NCBI RefSeq assembly: GCF_900091525.1
Contig: NZ_FMCU01000018.1
Location: 1 to 64,000 of the forward strand
Source of the DNA: Micromonospora matsumotoense
GTDB taxonomy: Bacteria > Actinomycetota > Actinomycetes > Mycobacteriales > Micromonosporaceae
Direction of reading: 5' to 3'
DNA length: 64,000 bases
Translations under genes and position numbers: made by a program
In this document: piece by piece, positions 38,935 to 46,228 of the stretch
Layout: the number at the start of each line of letters is the position of its first letter
Numbering within the stretch: the stretch's first letter is position 1
The notes under the pieces: generated by a model
What the model was told of the DNA's origin: nothing
The model's input: only the letters and a program-made list of their open reading frames with translations
Database searches by the model: none

Positions 38935-40257
38935 ATGCCGACCATGGACCAGCCCCGGCTGAGCGTGGTGATCCCCGCCCACAACAACGGTGCGGCGCTC
39001 GACACGACGCTGGCGTCACTGACCCGGCAGACCCTGCCGCCGGCCGAGTTCGAGGTCATCGTCGGCGACGACGGCTCGGCCGTGCCGCTCACCACCGTCG
39101 CGCAGCGCTTTGCCGACCGGCTGCGGATCGACTGCGTACGCAGCGAAGCCAACCGGGGGCGCAGCGCCAACCGCAACGCGGCGGCGGCCCGTGCCCGGGC
39201 CGACACCCTGCTGTTCCTGGACGCCGACACGGTGGCGCACCCCACCCTGCTGGCCCGGCACCGGGCCCACCACGACGCACTCGACGGCCGGCCCGGGGTC
39301 CTGCTGGGTCAGCGGTACGACCTCGACTGGGCCGGTGCGGACGCGCTGCGCCGGGGCGAGCCGATCGGGGCGGAGATGCTGGACGCCGAGCGTGGCGACC
39401 CCCGGCTGGAGGACATCTCCCATCCGCAACGGATCCGGGACTTCCCCAGCGCGCCCTGGGTGCTCGGGTTGACCCACAACGCGTCGGTGGACCGGAAGTC
39501 GTTCCTGCGGGTGGGTGGTTTCGACGAGACGATGGTCAAGTGGGGGTTCGAGGATCTGGAGTTCTTCTACCGGATCTTCCACCTGCACGGGGCCCGGCCC
39601 GACCTGTTCGAGCTGGACGTCGAGGCGCTGTCCTACCATCTGCCGCACTTCCGCAAGACGTCCAACGGGCTCGCCTCGATGGACAACATGAAATACCTGC
39701 TCCGCAAGCACCTGCGCTACGACGTCGAGGTGCTGTACTCGATCAACACGTTCGGGCGGCACCTGGGCCGGATCCGGCTCTACGGCCAGGCCATCGACGC
39801 GTACCGGCGGGAGGGGTTGGGGCGGCCGGCGGCGCTGCCCGCCGCGCTGCGCGCGGAGCTGGCCACCCGCGCGGCGCTGGTCGTCGGCAACGGGGTGTCC
39901 ACGATGGACCTTGGCCCCGACTCGCAGACCTTCGACCACGACGCGCCGCCCGGCCCGACCAACTCGCATCTGCTCGGCACCGTGCTCCAGCAGTTCAAGG
40001 CCGGTGCACTGGATCTGATCGTCAACATCGACCTGTGGCGGTGCTTCCTCCCCGAGGACCTGCCGGCCTTCCTGACCCGGGGGCTACTCAAGGCCGACCG
40101 GATCGAGCTGGTCGCCACCCACGCCGCGCCGGACCAGCGGGCGATGCTGCCGGTGCCCCTCGTGGCCGACCTCGACTACCTGACCGACATGCTGCACCAG
40201 CACTTCGACGTCACGGTCGGCGTGCACGACACCGCGACGGTGCTCACGATCCGCTGA
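38935..40257 (+). CDS. Family 2 glycosyltransferase with galactosyltransferase-type C-region and extra C-terminal domain
   Basis: A 440-residue protein starting after GAAGGAG. Residues 1-240 are a GT-A fold. They contain LSVVIPAHNNG, the DDGS strand (VGDDGSAVP), NRGRSANRNA, the metal-binding FLDADT and the GGFDETMVKWGFEDLEF motif typical of the 7C (polysaccharide polymerase-like) group. Residues about 285-440 form a second part unlike usual GT2 proteins, beginning LVVGNGVSTMDLG and ending DTATVLTIR, with alternating strands and helices. I cannot name this part. GT2 enzymes make inverting linkages from NDP-sugars. Its place after an ACP gene and before a convergent KS suggests a sugar or acyl-sugar step. 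Confidence 0.85.
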   Translation: MPTMDQPRLSVVIPAHNNGAALDTTLASLTRQTLPPAEFEVIVGDDGSAVPLTTVAQRFADRLRIDCVRSEANRGRSANRNAAAARARADTLLFLDADTVAHPTLLARHRAHHDALDGRPGVLLGQRYDLDWAGADALRRGEPIGAEMLDAERGDPRLEDISHPQRIRDFPSAPWVLGLTHNASVDRKSFLRVGGFDETMVKWGFEDLEFFYRIFHLHGARPDLFELDVEALSYHLPHFRKTSNGLASMDNMKYLLRKHLRYDVEVLYSINTFGRHLGRIRLYGQAIDAYRREGLGRPAALPAALRAELATRAALVVGNGVSTMDLGPDSQTFDHDAPPGPTNSHLLGTVLQQFKAGALDLIVNIDLWRCFLPEDLPAFLTRGLLKADRIELVATHAAPDQRAMLPVPLVADLDYLTDMLHQHFDVTVGVHDTATVLTIR

Positions 40258-40271
40258 ACCGCCCGGTGCGG

Positions 40272-40314
40272 GACCGCCCGGCAGGGCCAGCAGGTCGGGC
40301 GGCCCCGGGCGGTC
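40272..40314. terminator. Inverted repeat between convergent GT2 and KS genes
   Basis: GACCGCCCGG (40272-40281) and CCGGGCGGTC (40305-40314) are exact inverted copies separated by 23 bases, the second overlapping the KS stop codon. With its internal GGCC-rich loop it can form a strong bidirectional terminator. Confidence 0.5.
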
Positions 40315-41548
40315 ATCCTGCGGCGGGGCCGAACACCAGGCTCACGTTGTGGCCACCGAACCCGAACGAGTTGGACATGACGGTGCGCACCGGGACGGTC
40401 CGTGGTTGCTTACGGATGTGGTCGACCTCGTCGGCCGGGTCCGGGTCGTCGAGGTTGTGGGTCGGCGGCAGCAGACCGCGTCGCAGCGCCTCGATGCCGA
40501 TGGCCGCCTCGATCACCCCGGAGACGCCGAGCAGGTGCCCGGTGACCCCCTTGGTGGAACTCACCGGCGGGGTGGCCGTGCCGTAGACGTCGCGCAGGGC
40601 GGCGATCTCGGCCGCGTCACCGGCCTTGGTGCTGGTGCCGTGGGCGTTGAGGTAGCCGATGTCGTCGGCGTGCAGACCGGCGTCGCGCAGCGCGGCCCGC
40701 ATGCAGTGCGCGGCACCGGACCCGTCGGGGCGCGGGGTGGTGGGATGGTAGGCGTCGTTGTTCGCCCCCCACCCGAGCAGGTCGGCGTGCCGTCGGGCAG
40801 CGCGCGCCGCCGCGTGCGCGGTGCGCTCCAGGACGAACACCCCGGCCCCCTCGCCGAGGACGAGACCGTTGCGCCGCCGGTCGAACGGGCGGCTCGCGGC
40901 CGTCGGGTCGGACCAGCCGTGGGCGAGCGCGCGGGCGTTGCCGAACGCGTCGGCGAAGGCCGGGAAGAGCGGCGCCTCGCTGGACCCGCAGACCACCATG
41001 TCGGCCTCGTCGGCGCGCAGGACCCGCAGCGCCTCACCGAGGGACTGGGCACCGGACGCGCAGGCCGTGCCGATCGACGAGGTGTAGCCCCGGATGCCGA
41101 ACCGGATGGCGATCCGCGCCGCGCCCATGTTCGGCAGCGTCCCGGGCAGCAGGTACGGGCTGACCCCGAACCGGCCCCGCTCGGCCCGCGCGAGCACCTG
41201 GCTCGCCAGGGTCGACAGGCCGCCGACGCCGGAGACGATGACGGCGACGCGGTACGGGTCGACGTCCCGGCCCACCTCGACCCCGGCGTCGGCCAACGCG
41301 CCCTCGGCCGCCCGCAGGGCCATCACGATCGAGCGGTCCACCACCCGGGACTCGGGGCCGGGCAGCACACTGGCCGGGTCGATGTCCGGGCTGAACGCCG
41401 CGACGTCGACGACCCCGTCGACCGGGTGCCCCTCGGGTGGCCTGCGCAGGCCGGAGCGGCCCTCGCAGACCGCGTCGAACACCTCGGCGGCGGAGCTGCC
41501 GACCGGGCTGACCAACCCGATCCCGGTCACCGTCACGCCCTCACGCAC
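40313..41548 (-). CDS. Beta-ketoacyl-ACP synthase II (FabF-like)
   Basis: A 411-residue decarboxylating condensing enzyme. The GTG at 41548 with GGGAGGG before it is preferred to a longer form. The nucleophile Cys lies in GTACASGAQSLGEA, the two His in AHGTSTKAGD and KGVTGHLLGVSG, and the C-terminal SNSFGFGGHN is typical of FabF. All catalytic residues are present, so it is an active KS, not a chain-length factor. With the ACP gene immediately upstream on the same strand (126 bp) it forms a minimal type II pair; malonyl transfer would rely on the housekeeping FabD. It likely lengthens the acyl substituent. Confidence 0.93.
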   Translation of the reverse strand: MREGVTVTGIGLVSPVGSSAAEVFDAVCEGRSGLRRPPEGHPVDGVVDVAAFSPDIDPASVLPGPESRVVDRSIVMALRAAEGALADAGVEVGRDVDPYRVAVIVSGVGGLSTLASQVLARAERGRFGVSPYLLPGTLPNMGAARIAIRFGIRGYTSSIGTACASGAQSLGEALRVLRADEADMVVCGSSEAPLFPAFADAFGNARALAHGWSDPTAASRPFDRRRNGLVLGEGAGVFVLERTAHAAARAARRHADLLGWGANNDAYHPTTPRPDGSGAAHCMRAALRDAGLHADDIGYLNAHGTSTKAGDAAEIAALRDVYGTATPPVSSTKGVTGHLLGVSGVIEAAIGIEALRRGLLPPTHNLDDPDPADEVDHIRKQPRTVPVRTVMSNSFGFGGHNVSLVFGPAAG

Positions 41549-41674
41549 GCGCGTCCCTCCCGCCCGGCCCCGGCGACGCTCCGGCCGCACCGACGACAAC
41601 TCCGGGCCCGACAGCACCGGCCCGGCCAGCCGACCGGTCGACGAGCCGCCTGACGGGTGGCGCGGCGGGCACGG

Positions 41675-41935
41675 TCAGTGCGCCGAGGCGGGCTGGATAC
41701 GCCGGGACACCGCGCGGCAGAACTCACCGACGGTCATCATCGCCAACGCCTCGGCCTCGTCGTCGTCGAACGCCACCCCGAACCGGTCCTCCACCCGGAC
41801 CGCCAGCTCGGCGAGGCCGAGCGAGTCCACGTCGAGGCCGGCCGGACCGAACACGGTGTCGTCGTCGGCGCCCTCGATGTCGTACTTCATCTCGGTCAGC
41901 GCGGCGAAGAGGAACTCGCGGATCTCGTCGGTCAT
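41675..41935 (-). CDS. Acyl carrier protein
   Basis: An 86-residue carrier protein with the canonical attachment site LDVDSLGLAEL (Ser about residue 38) and acidic helix II. It begins MTDEIREFLFAALTEM at an ATG preceded by AAAGGA. Located between the P450 upstream and the KS downstream on the same strand, it is the natural partner of that KS. The ending RRIQPASAH is disordered. Confidence 0.92.
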   Translation of the reverse strand: MTDEIREFLFAALTEMKYDIEGADDDTVFGPAGLDVDSLGLAELAVRVEDRFGVAFDDDEAEALAMMTVGEFCRAVSRRIQPASAH

Positions 41936-42106
41936 GGCCGTTGTTTCCTTTCCGGAGGTCGGCGTCGGCGGGCCCGGCAGCCGGTGGGGACGCGGGAAGC
42001 GTGACAGGTGGCCGGGGACGCGGCCGGGAACCAGGTACGACGTCTGCGTGACCGTCGCCGTTCTGGTCACCGGAGCAGCCGCTCCGTTTGGATCGACCTT
42101 ACTCAA

Positions 42107-43390
42107 TCAAGTCGGTTTCGCAAGGTCCACCCGGACCGTGCCGGCGGACCGATCGGTGTCCGGATCGGCGAGCCGCACCGGGAGCCGGTCGTGGCCCCGC
42201 AGCATGAAATGACGCCGCTCGCCGGGCTCCGCCGCGAGCGCCAGCGCCGGGAACCGGTCCAGCAGCCGGGGCAGCACGAGCCGCCCCTCCGCCCGGCCGA
42301 GCGCTGCGCCGACGCAGTAGTGCGGCCCGGCGCTGAACGCCAGGTGCCGGTTGTCCGGGCGGGAGGGGTCGAAGGAGTCCGGATCGGTGAACCGCCGGGG
42401 GTCGCGGTTGGCCGCGCCGGTCAGCACCAGCACCGACCGTCCACGAGGGATGGACAGTCCGGCGATCTCGGTGTCCTGCGCGGCGTACCGCACCGCGAAG
42501 TGCACCGGCGGCTCGTACCGCAGGATCTCCTCGACGTAGGCCGGGGCGAGGCGAGGGTCGGCGCGCAGCGCGGCCAACGCGTCGGGGCGGGCCAGGAGCA
42601 GGGTCAGCCCGTTGCCGAACAGGTTCGCGGTGGTCCGGAACCCCGCGTTGTACATGACGATCAGGTTGGCCAGCAGCTCGGTCTCCGACAACTGGTCGGG
42701 GCGCTCGTCCCGGATGCCCGCGAGGGCCGAGACGAGGTCGTCGCGGGGCTCCGCCCGGCGTACGGCCAGCAGGTCGGTGAAGTAGGCGGTCAGCTCCTCG
42801 GCGGCGACGTTGGCGGCCCGGATCTCCCGGAACGAGCGCGGCCCGATCTCCAGCACCGCGTCGAACGCCCGCACCCGGGACGGGAACCACCCCCGGTCCC
42901 GCTCGGGCACCCCCAGCAGCTCGCCGACGACGTCGCTGGGCAGCGGCAACGCGAACTCGGCCATGAAGTCCACCGGTCGACCGTCCGCGCCCGCGTCGGC
43001 GAGCCCGTCGAGGAGCCGGTCGGCGATGCGCAGGATCGCCGGCTCCAGCGCGGTGACCCGGCGGGCGGTCAGCGCCTGGCCGAACAACTGGCGGACCCGG
43101 GCGTGGTCGTCGGGCGGGGCGTTGAACATGCTGGCCTGTAGGGTCCGGATCACCGCGTGGTCGCGCCAGCGTAGGCCGGCCCGGTCCAGGTGGTCCGCGT
43201 CAAGCACCCGGAACACCGGATCACGCAGGACCCGGTGGGCGGCGTCGTACCCGTGCACCACCGCGGCGTACGGGGCCGTCGGGGCGAGCGCGACCGCCTC
43301 CCCCAGCTCGTGCAGCCGGGCGTAGTACGGGTACGGATCGCGGCGCACCTCGTCGCCGAGCAGGTCGTCGAGGGATACGGAGAAACCCAT
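42107..43390 (-). CDS. Cytochrome P450 with Arg in place of the I-helix acid
   Basis: A 427-residue P450 starting after GAGGAG at 43390. The haem loop is FSAGPHYCVGAALGR and the ExxR is EILR. Helix I reads YNAGFRTTANLFG: the alcohol Thr is present but the acidic residue usually before it is Arg. This changes the normal proton-relay and has been seen in P450s that do unusual chemistry or carry acyl-bound substrates (general knowledge). It heads the KS/ACP block on the minus strand and may act on an ACP-bound chain. It probably marks the right edge of the biosynthetic region. Confidence 0.92.
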   Translation of the reverse strand: MGFSVSLDDLLGDEVRRDPYPYYARLHELGEAVALAPTAPYAAVVHGYDAAHRVLRDPVFRVLDADHLDRAGLRWRDHAVIRTLQASMFNAPPDDHARVRQLFGQALTARRVTALEPAILRIADRLLDGLADAGADGRPVDFMAEFALPLPSDVVGELLGVPERDRGWFPSRVRAFDAVLEIGPRSFREIRAANVAAEELTAYFTDLLAVRRAEPRDDLVSALAGIRDERPDQLSETELLANLIVMYNAGFRTTANLFGNGLTLLLARPDALAALRADPRLAPAYVEEILRYEPPVHFAVRYAAQDTEIAGLSIPRGRSVLVLTGAANRDPRRFTDPDSFDPSRPDNRHLAFSAGPHYCVGAALGRAEGRLVLPRLLDRFPALALAAEPGERRHFMLRGHDRLPVRLADPDTDRSAGTVRVDLAKPT

Positions 43391-43611
43391 GGCGCTCCTC
43401 GGACGACGTGCAAGGGCGGAGGATGCGGTGACCATAGACGCATCGACGGTGACGTGTCCACGACCGGGCCGGCCGACGGCACCGGGCCAGTTGTCGTCGC
43501 CGTGACGAATCGGCCGGTCAGCCGTCCCGCCGGGTGGCACGGCGGAATCCGGTGTGACAGTTGTGGTGGAGGCGGACAGGTAGGGGGTGTGACGGCGATC
43601 GAGAGGCAGAC

Positions 43612-44157
43612 ATGAGCAGTGGTGACGACGGTGCCCGGGAGCGGCGGTTCCGTGGCGTGCACGCCGCGACGTACCCGGACCTGCTGCGGTTCGTACAGCG
43701 GCGGGTCCCGCCCAGCGAGGCCGAGGACATCGTGTCGACGGTCTTCCTCACCGCCTGGCGTCGACTCGACGACGTGCCCGAGGACGCCCGGCCCTGGTTG
43801 TTCGCGGTGGCCCGCCGGACGATGGCGAACCAGACGCGCAGCTGGCTGCGTCGGCAGGCGCTGGACGTACGGCTGGTGGCCCAGGACGAGCCCGCGTACG
43901 GCGACGGCACGGTCGACGCCGCTGCCCGGATCGACCTCGATCGGGCCTGGCGGAGTCTGCGGCCCGACGACCGGGAGGTGCTGGCGCTGGTGGCGTTCGA
44001 CGGGCTGACCGCCGGGCAGGCTGCCACCGTGCTGGGGTGTCGCCGCTCGACGTTCGTCATGCGGCTGAGTCGGGCCCGGGAACGTCTCCGCGCCGCGCTC
44101 GAACCCGCCGCCGTTCGCCCGCATGCCCTCGCCGTACTCAAGGAGCAGCAGTCATGA
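43612..44157 (+). CDS. ECF-type RNA polymerase sigma factor
   Basis: A 181-residue sigma-70-family factor. Region 2 reads ATYPDLLRFVQRRVPPSEAEDIVSTVFLTAWRRL with RPWLFAVARRTM, and region 4 includes LRPDDREVLALVAFDGLTAGQAATVLGCRRSTFVMRLSRARERL. The start at 43612 follows GAGAGGCAG. Its TGA overlaps the next gene's ATG, as is normal for a sigma/anti-sigma pair. Target promoters are unknown. No autoregulatory GGAAC-CGTC promoter is evident upstream. Confidence 0.93.
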   Translation: MSSGDDGARERRFRGVHAATYPDLLRFVQRRVPPSEAEDIVSTVFLTAWRRLDDVPEDARPWLFAVARRTMANQTRSWLRRQALDVRLVAQDEPAYGDGTVDAAARIDLDRAWRSLRPDDREVLALVAFDGLTAGQAATVLGCRRSTFVMRLSRARERLRAALEPAAVRPHALAVLKEQQS

Positions 44158-44915
44158 AGGATCTGGAACAGCTCGCCGCGCTCGACCCGGCCGGTGGACA
44201 CGAGCCGACTCCGGCCGAGTGGGCCCGGGCGAACGCGCTCGTCGATCGGATCGTCGAGGGCGGGGCGACCGCCCACGCCGCGCCGGCCCGCCGGCCGGCG
44301 ACCCGGCGCTGGGCGGTCGGCCTGGTCGCCGCCGGGGCGGCTGCGGTGGTCGGGGCGGTCACGGTCCCGTCGCTGCTGCCGGGGTCCATGGACCGGGCCC
44401 TCGCCTCCTGGACCCCGGTGCCCGGTTCGCTCACCGGCGAGCAGGTCATGCCGCAGGCCCGTCGGTGCGCCGAGAGCGGGGTGGGCAGCGACCCGGCGGC
44501 GCCGGTCAGCCCGTCCGACGTGCTCCTGGCCGAACAGCGGGGGGCGGCCACCCTGCTGATCCAGCAGCGTGGCGCGGGCGTGATCGAGTGCATGAGCGTG
44601 GACGGGGGTCGGCCCGCCGCGCTGGCGTTGGCGGACGGTCCCCTGCCGCCGCCCGCCGCCGGCACCGTCAACGTGGAGACGCGCAGCTCGGTCGGTGACG
44701 GTGATGACCAGTACTCGAACGTCGTGGGCCTGGTCGGCCCGTCGGTCACCGGCGTCGACCTGGTCCTCGCCGACGGCAGGACCGTCCAGACCAGCACCAG
44801 GGGTGGCTGGTGGGCCGCGTGGTGGCCGGGCCCGGAGGGTGGGGAGATCGGCAGCATCACGGTGCTGGTGCACCACACCGCCGGCACGTCCACCCACCGG
44901 ATCGAGGACCTGTGA
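44154..44915 (+). CDS. Membrane-anchored protein coupled to the ECF sigma factor (putative anti-sigma)
   Basis: A 253-residue protein with an N-terminal cytoplasmic part of about 50 residues, one TM helix (about 62-82, WAVGLVAAGAAAVVGAVTVP) and an extracytoplasmic domain of about 170 residues with two Cys (RRCAES, IECMSV). No zinc-binding HxxxCxxC anti-sigma motif is seen, so the role as anti-sigma rests on gene order and topology. The cytoplasmic part, LAALDPAGGHEPTPAEWARA, resembles the short N-termini of CU044_5270-like sigma-linked proteins. Confidence 0.78.
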   Translation: MKDLEQLAALDPAGGHEPTPAEWARANALVDRIVEGGATAHAAPARRPATRRWAVGLVAAGAAAVVGAVTVPSLLPGSMDRALASWTPVPGSLTGEQVMPQARRCAESGVGSDPAAPVSPSDVLLAEQRGAATLLIQQRGAGVIECMSVDGGRPAALALADGPLPPPAAGTVNVETRSSVGDGDDQYSNVVGLVGPSVTGVDLVLADGRTVQTSTRGGWWAAWWPGPEGGEIGSITVLVHHTAGTSTHRIEDL

Positions 44916-45029
44916 CCGGCCGGCCCCGGCCGGTCAGGAATCGAGAAGCCACCGCCGTCACCTGGTCATAGCCTCTATCCAGGTGGCCGGCAGGACGCCG
45001 CGCCTCGTCCACCCAGTGAGGGAGCCCGC

Positions 45030-45518
45030 GTGTCCACGAAGAAACCGACCACCGCGTCCGGCGGCGACAGCGCCGGGGAGGCCGCCGGGTCCGATGCCGG
45101 CGGGTTCAGCGCCGAGGAGCGCGCCGCGATGCAGGAACGCGCCGCCGAGGTGCGCGCCGAGGGGAAGAAGGGCGCCAAGAAGGCCGACGGGATGCAGGCG
45201 GTGCTGGACCGGATCGCCCAGATGGCCCCGGCGGACCGGGCGCTCGCCGAGCGCGTGCACCTGACGGTGGTCACGGCGGCTCCGCAGCTGTCCCCGAAGA
45301 CCTGGTACGGGATGCCCGCGTACGCGAACGAGGACGGCAAGATCGTCGTCTTCTTCCAGGACGCCGGCAAGTTCAACTACCGGTACTCGACCCTGGGCTT
45401 CCAGGAGGCGGCGCACCTCGACGACGGTGACCTCTGGCCGGTGTCGTACGCGCTGCGGACCTGGAGCCCCACGGTGGAGAAGCGGGTCCGGGAACTGGTG
45501 ACGGCGGCGATCTCCTGA
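45030..45518 (+). CDS. DUF1801 family protein
   Basis: A 162-residue protein starting at GTG after GAGGGAG. The N-terminal 60 residues are low-complexity and charged (GKKGAKKADG). The C-terminal part has the DUF1801 pattern PQLSPKTWYGMPAYANEDGKIVVFFQDAGKFNYRYSTLGF and a final helix. The family includes YdhG/Fra-like small proteins sometimes annotated as iron chaperones; its function is not established. It stands alone. Confidence 0.85.
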   Translation: MSTKKPTTASGGDSAGEAAGSDAGGFSAEERAAMQERAAEVRAEGKKGAKKADGMQAVLDRIAQMAPADRALAERVHLTVVTAAPQLSPKTWYGMPAYANEDGKIVVFFQDAGKFNYRYSTLGFQEAAHLDDGDLWPVSYALRTWSPTVEKRVRELVTAAIS

Positions 45519-45605
45519 CCCGTGCCGGGGCGGCCCTCCGTCGGCCCGCCCCGGCACGGCGGCACCGGCGGGTGTCATCGCCACGCCGGCGGGTACCCGG
45601 CGAGG

Positions 45606-46052
45606 ATGACGCCGACCAGCAGAGCCCTGATCGCCGGCGCGGCGGGTGCGTCCGCCCTCAACGCCGTCACCTACCTCGACATGGCGATCCGGGCCCGACC
45701 GGCCAGCAGCGCCGCCGAGGACAGCGCCGGCCGGCTGGCCGAACTGGCCCACGTCGACCTCGGTGACCAGCGGACCGCCCCGAACCGGCGGTCCGGGCTC
45801 GGGCCGCTGCTCGGCTACGTCACCTCGGTGGCCGCCGCCGCCGGCTACGCCGCGGCGGGCGGTCGTCGGCTGCCCACCGTCGGGTCCGTCCTGGCGCTGA
45901 CCGGCCTGGCGATGATCGGGTCCAACGGCCCGCTGACCGTCCTGCGGGTCACCGATCCACGCACCTGGTCGGCCACCGACTGGATCACCGACCTGGTCCC
46001 GCACCTGGCGTACGGCGCGGTCACCGCCGTCACCCTGCGCGCCCTGCGCTGA
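45606..46052 (+). CDS. Small integral membrane protein, function unknown
   Basis: A 148-residue protein with an N-terminal hydrophobic segment (ALIAGAAGASALNAVTYLDMAI), a polar loop and three more hydrophobic stretches (LLGYVTSVAAAAGYAAAG, SVLALTGLAMIG, LAYGAVTAVTLRAL). It looks like a four-TM protein of a family common in actinomycetes. No catalytic motif is seen. Start at ATG 45606 after GGCGAGG. It precedes the catalase but has its own spacing and is probably independent. Confidence 0.75.
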   Translation: MTPTSRALIAGAAGASALNAVTYLDMAIRARPASSAAEDSAGRLAELAHVDLGDQRTAPNRRSGLGPLLGYVTSVAAAAGYAAAGGRRLPTVGSVLALTGLAMIGSNGPLTVLRVTDPRTWSATDWITDLVPHLAYGAVTAVTLRALR

Positions 46053-46159
46053 GCCACGCGACCGCCTCGCGCCGCGCCACGCGGCCGCCGTGCGCCGAGG
46101 CGCACGACACGGCGACGGCGACTGGGTCCGACGGTGGAAACCTCGGGTGACATCGGCGC

Positions 46160-46184
46160 GTTTTGCGGGGGGATGCCCGGGTAG
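46160..46184 (+). promoter_or_regulatory. SigB-like stress promoter of the catalase gene
   Basis: GTTT (46160-46163), 15 bp, then GGGTAG (46179-46184) fits the actinomycete general-stress consensus GNNT-N14-16-GGGTAY closely. It lies 44 bp before the catalase ATG. Stress or osmotic control of katE-type genes by SigB is known in Streptomyces; its use here is inferred from the match. Confidence 0.6.
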
Positions 46185-46228
46185 GGGAAGAACACCCGTT
46201 CCCCGCTCCGCAAAGAGGTGCCACCCAG

